The notes under the pieces: model-generated
Databases searched by the model: none
What the model was told of the DNA's origin: nothing
Seen by the model: the letters and a program-made list of their open reading frames with translations, nothing else
Assembly: GCA_020073215.1 (NCBI GenBank)
Contig: JAIQFO010000009.1
Location: 62,001 to 126,000, forward strand
DNA length: 64,000 nt
Direction of reading: 5' to 3'
DNA from: Terriglobia bacterium
Lineage (GTDB): Bacteria; Acidobacteriota; Terriglobia; Terriglobales; Acidobacteriaceae
Shown here: one piece after another, positions 17,997-28,531 of the stretch
Layout of the letters: each line of letters starts with the position of its first letter
Position numbering within the stretch: the stretch's first letter is position 1
Position numbers and translations under genes: made by a program

Positions 17997-18677
17997 ATGC
18001 AGCCGGCAATCCCATTTTTCCATCCCTCGCTCGATCCTGCGGTACGAGGCTGGCTGCACGCTCCCGATACTCCCAACGGCGACGCCCTGATCCTGACCCA
18101 CGGCGCGGGCTCGGACTCGACGGCTCCTCTGCTGCTGGCGCTCGGCGAAGCATTTGCCGGACAGGGCTACCTCGTTCTGCGCTGCGATCTGCCCTTCCGC
18201 CAGGACCGGCGAACCGGCCCGCCGTTTCCGGGAAACGCGGAACGCGATCGCAAGGGTCTCGGCAACGCGGTGGCAGCCTTGCGCGAGAGAGTCACGGGCA
18301 GGATTTTTCTCGGCGGCCACTCCTACGGCGGGCGCCAGTCGACGATTCTCTGCGCCGCCGAACCAGAGCTTGCATCCGGACTCCTCCTGCTTTCGTACCC
18401 CTTGCATCCGCCCCGCAAAAAGGAACAACTCCGCATTCAACATCTGCCAGACCTGCGGACTCCGTGCCTGTTCGTGCACGGAACGCGCGATCCATTCGCA
18501 AGCCCAGAGGAATTAGCGAAGGCGCTGGAACTGATCCCGGCCCGAACCGAACTAATGGCGGTGGAAGGCGCAGGTCACGACTTGGGTTTCAAAGGGAAGG
18601 CAAAGCCGCCCGACCTTTCGGCGATTATCCTGGCCAGATTTGAAGAGATATTCAGATGGCCGCGAACTAAGAAATAA
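17997..18677 (+). CDS. Alpha/beta hydrolase (dienelactone-hydrolase-like)
   Basis: About 226 residues from the ATG at 17997, which has AGGAG 10 bases upstream; a longer frame from 17958 uses a TTG with no ribosome site. The fold shows the oxyanion segment LILTHGAG, the nucleophile elbow GHSYGG, the acid in HGTRDPF and the catalytic His in GAGHDLGF, so a complete Ser-Asp-His triad. It resembles the KANL3/TEX30-type small hydrolases. No signal peptide, so cytoplasmic; substrate unknown. It diverges from the GT4 gene, and the 140-base gap has a single-arm 9-base-unit run near 17830. Confidence 0.85.
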   Translation: MQPAIPFFHPSLDPAVRGWLHAPDTPNGDALILTHGAGSDSTAPLLLALGEAFAGQGYLVLRCDLPFRQDRRTGPPFPGNAERDRKGLGNAVAALRERVTGRIFLGGHSYGGRQSTILCAAEPELASGLLLLSYPLHPPRKKEQLRIQHLPDLRTPCLFVHGTRDPFASPEELAKALELIPARTELMAVEGAGHDLGFKGKAKPPDLSAIILARFEEIFRWPRTKK

Positions 18678-18721
18678 ATAAGCTCTTCTCGGCGACCTCT
18701 GCGTCTCGGCGGTAAATTGTT

Positions 18722-19585
18722 CTAATTCACCCAGCCCGATTTCGATCCGCCATTCGTCTTGTCGTTATCGTCGGGGGGCACGTAGTTTCCGTGCTCGTCA
18801 AAAGTCACTTTGCGGTCGTGATCTCTCATATAGACTTCGAACTTTCTCGCCGCGCGCCGCCGTTTCCACCGGTAATAGGAGTTGCGCACGCCGAAATACC
18901 GCTCCGACGCTGCATAGCTCAGGCCGCGAGATGGCAGGAACTTTACCCAGAGGTAGCCAAAAAGCAATCCGCCGAGATGAGCAAAAACCGCGATTCCACC
19001 TTGCCTTGGATCGAAAATCGCAACGATCGCGACGATCACCCAGATGCCGACCAGGTACTTGGCCTTGATCCGGAATGGTAGCGGAAACAGAAACATTTCC
19101 TGGTCGGCATAAAGGATGCCGAAGGCCATCAGCAGTCCGAAAATTCCCCCCGAAGCGCCCACGGTTCCGCCGTGCTCGTTCATTCCCAGAAAATGTGAAT
19201 ACGAGACCACAATGGTTACCAGCGCGGCGCCCACCACGCAAAAGGTGTAGCACTCGATGAATCGCCGCGATCCCCAGTCGCTCTCCAGGTAGGCACCGAT
19301 GAACCAGAGCGTCAGCATGTTGAAGAACAGATGACTGAAGTTGGCATGCAGGAGCGAATAGGTCACAAGTTGCCAGATCTCGCCCTTCATCACGAAGACC
19401 GGGATCAGTGCAAACCACTCATCCACCCAGCCGAGACTGACGCCAAATACACGGCGTACCACCAGTTCCAGCAGGAAGATCGCAGTGCAGGCGATAATGA
19501 TGCGCTTCACCCACCCCGCAAAGGGCGGCATGCTGAACGAGATGGTTTGTCCGCGAGGCACTTTATCTTTCTGGCTCCGGCACAA
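18722..19585 (-). CDS. Rhomboid family intramembrane serine protease
   Basis: 287 residues with six membrane helices. The catalytic Ser145 is in GASGG and the paired His203 in AHLGG; the HANFSHLFFNM segment near 80-90 supplies the rhomboid oxyanion residues. After the last helix comes a basic cytoplasmic tail (YRWKRRRAARK) and an acidic C-terminus. It cleaves membrane proteins within or near the bilayer. The start overlaps the end of the M28 peptidase gene by 23 bases, so the two are co-transcribed; an internal ATG (residue 19) is an alternative start. Confidence 0.93.
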   Translation of the reverse strand: MCRSQKDKVPRGQTISFSMPPFAGWVKRIIIACTAIFLLELVVRRVFGVSLGWVDEWFALIPVFVMKGEIWQLVTYSLLHANFSHLFFNMLTLWFIGAYLESDWGSRRFIECYTFCVVGAALVTIVVSYSHFLGMNEHGGTVGASGGIFGLLMAFGILYADQEMFLFPLPFRIKAKYLVGIWVIVAIVAIFDPRQGGIAVFAHLGGLLFGYLWVKFLPSRGLSYAASERYFGVRNSYYRWKRRRAARKFEVYMRDHDRKVTFDEHGNYVPPDDNDKTNGGSKSGWVN

Positions 19586-21020
19586 CCGGCAAACTGCGAT
19601 GTCCCGCCGCGTCCACCGCCCGCACCCCGAATATCACATTATCCTTCGAAACCTGCAGGGTTGCACGCGTACCGCCACTAACCGTCTGGACGTACTCCCA
19701 ATCGGCCGCGTTCGTCGAGCGCCAGGCCACCTCGTAGCCGGCCGCTCCCGCCGAAGGTTCCCACGTCAAAGTCGTGTCGTTATCGAGGTTCTTGGTCTGC
19801 ATTTTTACGCTCGCTGGCGCCGCTGGAGCCGATGCCAGCGAGGCCAGAGTAGCCGCGTTCAGCCGCGCTACGCGCGCCACGTAGTCGAAGTCGATGAACT
19901 TCGGCAGGTCGCCGTACTCGATGCCATTCTCGCTACGAACGTTCTGATGCTGATGGTTATAGTCTTCGCGGAACTCGGTGAAGCGCACGGCGGCGAAGCC
20001 CTGCTGATTGAACGAGTAGTGGTCGCCTCCGCGCAGGAAGCGATCCAACCGGAAGATCATAAGCGGTTTCACTCCGGCATCGTACGAGCGCCCGACGTCG
20101 GCGATGTAACGGGCCAGTTCGCGCGAAGGCGAGTCGCTTTCTCCGCCGAGTGCTCGAATTCGCCGGATTTCAGCCTCCGTCGCCGCCGCCGGCAGTCCTT
20201 CAGAAAACATGCGCACCACGCTTGCATCCTGGTCGGCCCCGAGGTTCCCGCCTACGATGTCGTTGTTCAAGACGGCTTCGATTTTCCATCCATTCTGCTT
20301 GGCCATCTGGGCGAAGTGTTTGCTGCCGTACAGACCCTGCTCTTCTCCGGCGACCGTCAGAAAAATAATCGTGGCCGGGAATTTCCCCCGCAATTTCGTG
20401 CTGCTCAAAACGCGCGCGCATTCCAGACTCACCGCCGTCCCGCTGCCATCGTCATTCGCTCCCGGCGCCGGATCGGTCCCGTTAAAGTTATCGCTGTTAC
20501 GCGAGTCGTAATGGCCGGTCACCAGCACCATACGATTGGCCTGCCGCGGATCGCTTCCGCGCAGCACCGCATAAACATTGGTGAGTTCAGTCGGGTTCGG
20601 AATGCGGTCCGCAGGCGGCTCCGTGAAACTGTCAGTCTTCACCTCGAGGCAGCCGCCGCAGTCTTTCGAATAACGCTCAAACTCCGCCTTGATCCACTCC
20701 CGCGCCGCTCCGATTCCTTTGCCCGCTTTGATCGATTCCGGGTCCTGCGCCGAAATCGTGGAACGATTGTTAAAGCCGGCCAGCTTTTCAATCGTCCGCC
20801 GGATGTGGTCCGCCGAAACCTGCCGGACCGCCTCGGCAATGTGCGCATCGGTGTGCCGGTCCGACGCCAGCCGAGGTGGATCCTGAGCAACTTCCTGTGC
20901 CCGGCAAAGGGAGGCACAAAACGCCAGCGCCAGGACAACCGCAACCGCCGCCCCAAGAGTTGTGCAACAATAGCCCGAACTGCCAGGCTCCGCCATTTCG
21001 GAATTTTTCTGGTAAGCCAC
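19563..21020 (-). CDS. Exported M28-family zinc peptidase with C-terminal FnIII-like domain
   Basis: 485 residues with an N-terminal signal segment at about 20-41. The M28 catalytic domain carries the two-zinc ligand set: GHYDSR (170-175), GANDDGSG (His/Asp set near 190), VAGEEQGLYGS (Glu near 226), LNNDIVGG and a late His in YNHQHQN. The last 95 residues form a beta-sandwich resembling fibronectin type III. Likely an extracytoplasmic aminopeptidase or carboxypeptidase for peptide scavenging. First gene of a two-gene unit with the rhomboid protease. Confidence 0.92.
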   Translation of the reverse strand: MAYQKNSEMAEPGSSGYCCTTLGAAVAVVLALAFCASLCRAQEVAQDPPRLASDRHTDAHIAEAVRQVSADHIRRTIEKLAGFNNRSTISAQDPESIKAGKGIGAAREWIKAEFERYSKDCGGCLEVKTDSFTEPPADRIPNPTELTNVYAVLRGSDPRQANRMVLVTGHYDSRNSDNFNGTDPAPGANDDGSGTAVSLECARVLSSTKLRGKFPATIIFLTVAGEEQGLYGSKHFAQMAKQNGWKIEAVLNNDIVGGNLGADQDASVVRMFSEGLPAAATEAEIRRIRALGGESDSPSRELARYIADVGRSYDAGVKPLMIFRLDRFLRGGDHYSFNQQGFAAVRFTEFREDYNHQHQNVRSENGIEYGDLPKFIDFDYVARVARLNAATLASLASAPAAPASVKMQTKNLDNDTTLTWEPSAGAAGYEVAWRSTNAADWEYVQTVSGGTRATLQVSKDNVIFGVRAVDAAGHRSLPVVPEPER

Positions 21021-21080
21021 TTGACCTTTTCCTCACGAAGAAACTAAATATAACAGGGTACCCCGAGTGTGGAGGAAATC

Positions 21081-21296
21081 ATGGTGTACTGTCCTGAATG
21101 CGAGACGGATCTCGACATCGACGAAGATGAAGTCGATGAAGGCGCGGTCGTCTCCTGCCCGGAGTGCGGCACCGACTTCGAGGTGGTCACGGTCAATCCC
21201 GTTGAATTGAAGGTCGTCGGCGAAGACGAGATCGACGAAGAGGACGAGGACGAGGAAGACCTCGACGAAGAAGAGGACGAGGACGAGGATTCCTGA
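21081..21296 (+). CDS. LysW-like zinc-ribbon protein with an acidic tail
   Basis: 71 residues from the ATG at 21081, which has GGAGG 6-7 bases upstream. Two CPxC knuckles (YCPECE at 3-8 and SCPECG) make a zinc ribbon like that of the LysW/ArgW amino-group carrier proteins. The C-terminal 28 residues are almost all Asp and Glu. LysW uses a C-terminal EDWGE with an essential last Glu; here the chain ends EDEDS, so the carrier function is doubtful. No lysine or arginine pathway genes are adjacent. Followed by two small exported proteins on the same strand. Confidence 0.7.
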   Translation: MVYCPECETDLDIDEDEVDEGAVVSCPECGTDFEVVTVNPVELKVVGEDEIDEEDEDEEDLDEEEDEDEDS

Positions 21297-21349
21297 ACAA
21301 CTCCGCACATTCCCGAGTATTCCGCCGGGGGTTCCACCGCCTGACCGCC

Positions 21350-21724
21350 GTGGCTCTGCCGATCGCGTTCCTGGTGTCTCTGCTGGCCCCAGCCAGCGCT
21401 CGGAGTAGCGGCCACGAGAAGCCCAAGCCTTACGCTCTGATCTACGGAACGGTTTGGGACCCCGACGGGCACCCACTCTACGGGGTCAAAGTGAAAATCC
21501 GGCGGGCCACTGACAAAGAAAACAAAGCTCGCTGGGAGCTCTATTCCAATCACACCGGCGAGTTCGCCCAGCGCCTGCCGGCCGGCAAAGCCGACTACGT
21601 CGTTTGGGCCGACGTCAAAGGCTTCAAGCTGCCTTCTGGCAGACAGTTGAAGCCTGGCCCCCCAGTAACCGTGCATATCGACAATGACGAGCGTTCCGAC
21701 ATCGGTCTTCATTTAGACTGGTAA
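21350..21724 (+). CDS. Small exported protein with carboxypeptidase-regulatory-like domain
   Basis: About 124 residues. The first 18-20 are a signal sequence (IAFLVSLLAPASA). The rest is a single beta-sandwich (YGTVWDPDGHPLYGVKVKIRRA) like the regulatory domain found at the N-terminus of Oar-like receptors. The start is uncertain: the frame continues upstream to a CTG at 21293, just before the end of the LysW-like gene, which would add basic residues typical of a signal-peptide N-region. Probably secreted or periplasmic; function unknown. Confidence 0.65.
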   Translation: MALPIAFLVSLLAPASARSSGHEKPKPYALIYGTVWDPDGHPLYGVKVKIRRATDKENKARWELYSNHTGEFAQRLPAGKADYVVWADVKGFKLPSGRQLKPGPPVTVHIDNDERSDIGLHLDW

Positions 21725-21790
21725 TGGCTGCCGCAGCGCCGAACCGGCGGCAGCGATTCGCGGCAACGAATCGCGGCAAACGAGAATTTC

Positions 21791-22171
21791 ATGAAGAATG
21801 CGGTCATTGCGGTTGCGCTGCTGGTCGTGGTATCAACGCCGGTATTCTTGAATGTAGTCTTGGCCGCCCCACCCCCGCAGTTCGGCCGCTCCTCGAAGCA
21901 AGACAAGACCCGCCTGCTCACCGGCAAGGTACTCGACAGCGGTGACAGTCCCTTGCCGAACGCGGTCGTGTACCTGACCAACACCCGCACCCGCGCCGTG
22001 AAAACCTACATAGTGGGTCCGGACGGCGCCTACCGTTTCCCCGCCCTCCAGCCCACCATCGATTACGAAGTGTATGCGCAGTACAAGAACCGCAAGAGTG
22101 GCACAAAAACGGTCAGCCAGTTTGACGATCGCCAGCAGGTTTACATCAGCTTGAAAATTGACACCAAATAG
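21791..22171 (+). CDS. Small exported protein with carboxypeptidase-regulatory-like domain, second copy
   Basis: 126 residues from an ATG at 21791. Signal peptide at 1-25 (VIAVALLVVVSTPVFLNVVLA), then one regulatory-type beta domain (LTGKVLDSGDSPLPNAVVYL, DGAYRFPALQPTIDYEVYAQ). It is a diverged neighbour of the gene at 21350, with about 66 bases between them, so the pair and the LysW-like gene may form one transcript. Function unknown. Confidence 0.75.
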   Translation: MKNAVIAVALLVVVSTPVFLNVVLAAPPPQFGRSSKQDKTRLLTGKVLDSGDSPLPNAVVYLTNTRTRAVKTYIVGPDGAYRFPALQPTIDYEVYAQYKNRKSGTKTVSQFDDRQQVYISLKIDTK

Positions 22172-22220
22172 GCCCTTCGCTCCCACAACCGTATTCAGAG
22201 AGCCGAGCGGTCCCAAGAAA

Positions 22221-22249
22221 AAGGCCACCCCTCAGGGTGGCCTTAAATT
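22221..22249 (-). terminator. Rho-independent terminator of rpsA
   Basis: AAGGCCACCC-CTCA-GGGTGGCCTT is a perfect 10-base stem with a 4-base loop (22221-22244). On the minus strand the stem is followed by TTTTTCTT, a proper U-tract, 23 bases after the rpsA stop codon. It could also end the plus-strand gene before it. Confidence 0.85.
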
Positions 22250-22266
22250 CTTGATGGGCTTGGAAT

Positions 22267-24171
<1,905 letters not shown>

Positions 24172-24585
24172 AGCCTCTGTGTCGGCGCGCGTTTGTGCGC
24201 GACATGCGGGACGTGGCCTAGCGGACTGCTGGTGTGCTCTTTAGTTTGCGTTGAGGCCGACCTGGCGGACGACCCTAGGACAATTCCAGCTGGTTCGAAA
24301 TCACGTCCAACAGGGACTCTCTGAATATAGCAACCGCTTCGGAACAGTGTCAAACGCGAAACCGGCCCGTAGTGGGTCAGTTTGAATTTGCTTTGAAAGG
24401 GCACGGCTTCAGCCGTGCCGTAACTGCCGCAAAATCAATGCGGCTTTAGCCGCTGGGGGAATGTGTCTTTCAAATTGACCCACTACCAACGGGCCGATTC
24501 GGGGCCCAGGAATTCATAGATCCGTCACACTATCGTTCCCCTTCCGCCTCAAAAGAAGGGCGTCCACGGCCCTCAAGGGCACTCG
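24172..24585. other. Intergenic region upstream of rpsA
   Basis: No gene seen. It should hold the rpsA promoter and leader (minus strand, 24172-24360). The part from 24363 is occupied by a class A repeat element with its own terminal inverted repeats (next entry). Confidence 0.6.
24363..24496. repeat. Class A two-hairpin element bounded by inverted repeats
   Basis: The inner part has the hairpin GGCACGGC-TTCA-GCCGTGCC (24400-24419) and then CGGC-TTTA-GCCG (24441-24452). The outer ends are inverted repeats: TAGTGGGTCAGTTTGAA on the left and TTCAAATTGACCCACTA on the right, extended by CGGCCCG/CGGGCCG. The whole unit is about 134 bases. Confidence 0.75.
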
Positions 24586-25170
24586 CTAACCCAGGGAATC
24601 CATCCCGTCGAAATTGCCGTCCGCCTTCGTCCAGCCCACCTCGCCCGATTTCGTCCGCACCTTCACCCACCACTCCTTCACCCCGTCTTCCACGACCTGG
24701 GCAGAACAGTCCCGAAGGCATCCCCCTGCATCTTTCTCAGTGACAAAACTGCAGTCCGTTTCTTTCTTCCATTCTCCATGCACCCAGATATCCGCAAATC
24801 CCTCGCCTCGGTACATGTATCGATAAAATGTGTCGCCGCGCTTCAGCGAGAGTTCCGGGATGTCCCGCAGTACCCGAATCGTGTCCGGCTTCTCTGTAAT
24901 ATGAACGCCGGTGAGACCCGCAACCTTCTCGCCTTTACGCAACCTTCCGATCTCGACGCGATCCTTTTTCCAGGAGCTGTATAGCGGGGTATCTCTGGTG
25001 ACAGTCCATTCTCCAAACGTGCACCCCTCAAAGGGACAGGCGCCCTCATCTACAACCGGCAACACCGGAGGTTTGGTTCGATCTTCCTGAGCAGACTTCC
25101 GGGGACTCTGTTGTGCGTTGGCGAGACTGGCCATTAAGAAACACAAAGACAGGACAAAAACAGATCGCAT
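24586..25170 (-). CDS. Exported protein with SH3-like region
   Basis: 194 residues from the ATG at 25170 (the frame extends 10 codons further without support). Signal peptide about 1-20 (FVLSLCFLMASLANA). The C-terminal part (VKEWWVKVRTKSGEVGWTKAD) matches the bacterial SH3 pattern, ending with the usual GWT. It has six Cys residues, several perhaps in disulfides (GACPFEGCTFGEW, DAGGCLRDC). Bacterial SH3 modules bind cell-wall peptides; here the partner is not known. Confidence 0.65.
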   Translation of the reverse strand: MRSVFVLSLCFLMASLANAQQSPRKSAQEDRTKPPVLPVVDEGACPFEGCTFGEWTVTRDTPLYSSWKKDRVEIGRLRKGEKVAGLTGVHITEKPDTIRVLRDIPELSLKRGDTFYRYMYRGEGFADIWVHGEWKKETDCSFVTEKDAGGCLRDCSAQVVEDGVKEWWVKVRTKSGEVGWTKADGNFDGMDSLG

Positions 25171-25230
25171 GTGCAGAGCATAGCCCCGGATCGCAACCAA
25201 ACCCTAGTCACCTTCGTAACGATGAATGCG

Positions 25231-26445
25231 TTAGCGGCTGTACTGATTCCGCTTCTTGTCCTCGTGCCGCTCGATCCCCAGCTGGATCAGCCGATTGATC
25301 AATTCGGGATACGGCACTCCCGTCGCCGCCCACAGCTTCGGATACATGCTGATAGAGGTGAACCCCGGCATGGTGTTGATCTCGTTGACGAAAATCTTAC
25401 GAGATTTGGGGTCCATCAGAAAATCGACGCGCGCCAGCCCCGTGCAGTCGACCGCTTGAAACGCCGCGATCGCCAGCCTCTGCACCGTCTTCATTTCCGC
25501 TTTCGTGATCTTCGCAGGGATGATCCCTTCCGACCCTTCCGCCAGATACTTTGCGTCGTAGTCGTAAAACTCCTTGCAGGGAACGATTTCTCCCGCCACC
25601 GACGCCTTGGGTTCGTCGTTGCCAAGCACCGCGCACTCGATCTCGCGCGCCCTGTTCTTTTTTCCGCCAACGCCCTCTTCAATCACGATCTTGCGATCGA
25701 ACTTGGCCGCTTCCGCGATGGCCGGACCGAGCTCCTTCCGATCATGCGCCTTCGAGATTCCCACCGACGACCCCAGGTTCGCCGGCTTCACAAAGACCGG
25801 ATATTTCACCTTGCTCTCCACCAGTTTCTGTACTTTCTTGGGCTCGCCCTCGAATTGGCCGCGCAGCACGGTCACGTGCTTCACGATGGGTAATCCCGCC
25901 GCGCGGAACAAAGACTTCATAATGTCTTTATCCATACCCGCGGACGAGCCGAGCACCCCCGCCCCGACGTAGGCGATGTCGGCCAGTTCGAGCAGACCCT
26001 GGATCGTCCCATCTTCGCCGAAGGTTCCGTGCAGAACGGGGAAGATAACATCCACGTTGATGGCGCGATCCGCGGCGCGCCGCAGATTGGCATCGGTCTT
26101 CGCATCGGTCTGGAAGGGTGCAAGTCCAGCGTCGCGCCGCGACGGTTCGGGAGGCACCACCACCGACTCGCCCGTGGCCAGCAACGCCGCCCCCGGAGTA
26201 GCCTCCGGATCGCCCGCGCGAAGTTGCGTAGGTTGTGCGGCGCGGGCGCCCCCGCCCGCGTCCCCTTTCAGCAATCTCTCCGCATGTTCCGCCGTAAGCC
26301 ATCGCCCGTCTTTCGTGATGCCAATCGGAACCACCTCATATTTCGTTTTATCAATTGCGTTCAGAACCGACGCCGCCGAAAGCAACGACACTTCATGCTC
26401 CCCGCTGCGTCCGCCAAAGAGGATGCCAACCCGAAGTTTTGCCAT
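25231..26445 (-). CDS. ddl: D-alanine--D-alanine ligase with an in-frame insertion
   Basis: 404 residues, longer than the usual 305-370. It joins two D-Ala with ATP for peptidoglycan. Clear motifs: [11 protein letters not shown] at 11-21, [12 protein letters not shown] near 139-150, GSSVGISKA in the ATP-grasp loop, [13 protein letters not shown] and [10 protein letters not shown] at the metal site. Between about 61 and 130 it carries a low-complexity stretch ([21 protein letters not shown] and [17 protein letters not shown]) absent from standard Ddl. The DNA for GGGARAA contains a class D palindrome (26241-26260), a repeat apparently inserted in frame. The inserted part falls in a loop before a core strand, so activity is plausible. 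Confidence 0.94.
   Translation of the reverse strand: MAKLRVGILFGGRSGEHEVSLLSAASVLNAIDKTKYEVVPIGITKDGRWLTAEHAERLLKGDAGGGARAAQPTQLRAGDPEATPGAALLATGESVVVPPEPSRRDAGLAPFQTDAKTDANLRRAADRAINVDVIFPVLHGTFGEDGTIQGLLELADIAYVGAGVLGSSAGMDKDIMKSLFRAAGLPIVKHVTVLRGQFEGEPKKVQKLVESKVKYPVFVKPANLGSSVGISKAHDRKELGPAIAEAAKFDRKIVIEEGVGGKKNRAREIECAVLGNDEPKASVAGEIVPCKEFYDYDAKYLAEGSEGIIPAKITKAEMKTVQRLAIAAFQAVDCTGLARVDFLMDPKSRKIFVNEINTMPGFTSISMYPKLWAATGVPYPELINRLIQLGIERHEDKKRNQYSR
26235..26262. repeat. Class D hairpin inside the ddl coding region
   Basis: CGCGGGCG-CCCC-CGCCCGCG with the flank GTGCGG on its left. Nearly identical to the intergenic copy at 34766-34792. It sits in frame in ddl. Confidence 0.75.
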
Positions 26446-26529
26446 GACGTTTCAGTCTGGCTCTCGGCGTGTTTTCCGTCAATCCCAGCTTTGGTTCGTG
26501 TCTGATGTCATGCCAGATTCGCCAGAATT

Positions 26530-26686
26530 GAACCGCAGAGAACGCTGAGTCCGCAGAGTCTTTTTGATTTTGGTTCCGGAGGGCCCCCTGCGCCGAAGAG
26601 GATCGAGCTAACGCTTTCCAAACCGTCGAGCGTGAAGAGATTCACAACCGCCTTTTCTCAGCGTGCTCTGCGTCCTCTGCGGTTAA
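26530..26686. repeat. Class C inverted repeat (9-base units, CGCAGAGNN type)
   Basis: Left arm 26530-26560 is built of 9-base units (CGCAGAGAA, CGCTGAGTC, CGCAGAGTC). Right arm 26653-26686 is its inverted counterpart (CTCAGCGTG, CTCTGCGTC, CTCTGCGGT). It fills the gap between ddl and the protein at 26724; no gene here. Confidence 0.75.
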
Positions 26687-26723
26687 AGGGTTTGATCCTG
26701 CGTCCGCCACCAGCATGGCTCGG

Positions 26724-27188
26724 TTAATCCGGGCTTCTCCGCGCCAACGACGTGTCCACGGGCTCGCGCCGCGGTTCATTGAATTGACCCTCGATGCGCC
26801 TCTGGACGCGCTCCCACTCCGAGCGTAGCGTCATTTCCTTGATGGCGAACTTCGACTCGTGCCGGGCATCGTCCACGCGCACCGCCAATTCTTTGTTCTG
26901 CAGACGGAAATCAATGACTTCTGAGAGCGGCACCAGTTGATTCGACGACTTGCCCACGATCACAAACACAACCTTATCGGTCATCAGCACGTATTCCGGG
27001 CAGGCTCCTTCATCCCCTGGACCTTGCGGCGGCCCGAACGTGGTCATGAACCCCCGGTGCGTGAGCGCGCAGTCGCCCATGTGCATGCGAATCACGGTTC
27101 CATGTTGATAGATACCCAGCGGCGCGGCCAGAGCCACGGATATGCTCGTCAATACCAGGACCAGTCGCAATGTGAATTTCAGTTTCAT
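26724..27188 (-). CDS. Small exported protein of unknown function
   Basis: 154 residues from the ATG at 27188. Signal peptide 1-22 (LRLVLVLTSISVALA). The mature part has a His- and Asp-containing start (YQHGTVIRMHMGDCALTHRG), one conserved-looking Cys pair, then a C-terminal Arg-rich helix. I do not recognise a family. It is encoded 24 bases after the VWA protein and is probably co-transcribed with it. Confidence 0.65.
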   Translation of the reverse strand: MKLKFTLRLVLVLTSISVALAAPLGIYQHGTVIRMHMGDCALTHRGFMTTFGPPQGPGDEGACPEYVLMTDKVVFVIVGKSSNQLVPLSEVIDFRLQNKELAVRVDDARHESKFAIKEMTLRSEWERVQRRIEGQFNEPRREPVDTSLARRSPD

Positions 27189-27212
27189 AAGTCTCCAATC
27201 CGCGGTCTCCAA

Positions 27213-28175
27213 TCAACGAAGGTCGGGTTCGTAGTAGTACCGGTTTCGGCTATGGAATGTGAGGTTGAGAGTGTGGGTTGGCATCAGGCGAAGAGAATGA
27301 AATCCAGCCCGGTGGCTGGGCAGATCGTAGGTCACTACATACGAGGCGCGCAGATCCTCGAACCCCGCGCTCATTACGTTTGCGATTCCGTCTTGCAGGG
27401 AAAAGTAGCGCCCCCCGCTGGCATCCGCCACCTGCCGCAGGAACCTGCTGCCCGCCGGCGGGTTCGTTGCCTTCCCCATATCCACCGCGTAGACCAGGGC
27501 GCCGGCGGCCACCACCGCGTCCAGTGCCTCGCCTTCGGAATGCAGACTGGTGGTGTCGTTGCCGTCAGAAAATAAAATCAGCACCGGCCTTACCCCCGTG
27601 CGGCGATGATGCCAGATCAGGTCGGCTCCGACTATCAAAGCGTCGAACATCGGCGTGGTGCCGCCGCCCTTTACCGCCAGGAGTGTATTCACGGAGTTCG
27701 CAGAGCGGCAACCGCCGCCCGAGCAGAGGACGGTAGGCCGCACTCGCCCCGACGTCCCTCCGAACGCCCCAAAATACAAAACGGCGACGCTGTCATCGCG
27801 GATCGACTGCTCCTGGGCAACCAGTTCCTGCACATCCTGTATGGCGACTCGAGTGCCCGGCGCTACCGATTCGCTCAGATCGACCAGCGCAACTACGTCG
27901 AGTGAGTTTTCATCCGAAGCGCTGAAGCTCCGGAAATTGCGCACCACAAGTCCATTGTCCACGACCGCAAAGTCCGACTTCGTCAAGGTCTCGACCGGAT
28001 GATTGTTTTCGTCGGTGACAAAGAACGTAACCTGGACTCGCGAGACGACGCTGCGGTACGTAGGCAGGTTGGAGGAATCGTTCGTCTTTTCGGCGGCCGC
28101 AGCGTGCGTCAACACAGCGTACGTCAAAACAAAGAGCGCCAGCAGTAAAGACCGAATGTGTGCACGCGTTAACAT
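27213..28175 (-). CDS. Exported VWFA-related protein
   Basis: 320 residues from the ATG at 28175; a longer frame lacks a better start. Signal segment about 9-26 (LLLALFVLTYAVLTHA). A short N-terminal beta region (VTFFVTDENNHPVETLTKSDF) is followed by a von Willebrand factor A fold with VVALVDLSESVAPG, where the MIDAS DxSxS is in its degenerate DLSES form, and LILFSDGNDTTS. This matches the VWFA-related domain family common in Acidobacteriota. Expected to be a secreted or outer-surface adhesion or scaffold protein. Confidence 0.85.
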   Translation of the reverse strand: MLTRAHIRSLLLALFVLTYAVLTHAAAAEKTNDSSNLPTYRSVVSRVQVTFFVTDENNHPVETLTKSDFAVVDNGLVVRNFRSFSASDENSLDVVALVDLSESVAPGTRVAIQDVQELVAQEQSIRDDSVAVLYFGAFGGTSGRVRPTVLCSGGGCRSANSVNTLLAVKGGGTTPMFDALIVGADLIWHHRRTGVRPVLILFSDGNDTTSLHSEGEALDAVVAAGALVYAVDMGKATNPPAGSRFLRQVADASGGRYFSLQDGIANVMSAGFEDLRASYVVTYDLPSHRAGFHSLRLMPTHTLNLTFHSRNRYYYEPDLR

Positions 28176-28531
28176 CGCTGCCTGTTCTAGTTTATCGGCG
28201 AACCTCGGAGCACTCCCCAATTACCGAAGTTACTTTTGGAGGTGACCGAAGGGTTTGCCCTCCGCTAAGAACAGGTCCGCATGCCGGAAACGACGTTGCG
28301 GCCCTGGCAACCCATTTGCCACGAGACAACTGGAAGCCATCTCGCAGGGAATCGAGGGTGAACTGCGGCAATTCCTTCGCCGCCATTTTGATTCCATTTT
28401 GATTACAATGGGTCGTCGTTCGGGTTGACCCGACGAAAGCCATTACGGGAGCAGGCTGTCTGCATCGGGTTGCAATCAAGACGGAAGTGGTAGGCGGATG
28501 TGTTCCCGAATTTTGGCAAAGGCGGAACAGT
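28176..28531. other. Divergent intergenic region
   Basis: Between the VWA gene and the CsgG-like gene. I see no gene or hairpin repeat. Promoters for both sides should lie here; a TACAAT box at about 28404-28409 faces the CsgG-like gene but has no clear -35 partner. Confidence 0.5.

Noticed and set aside
13438..18677. The glycosyltransferase stretch as an exopolysaccharide or O-antigen cluster
   Set aside because: No polymerase, flippase, sugar-nucleotide enzyme or initiating transferase is present, and strands alternate.
19485..21047. A 520-codon open frame on plus
   Set aside because: Antisense to the M28 peptidase and rhomboid genes, Arg-rich with no domain motif; a GC-rich shadow frame.
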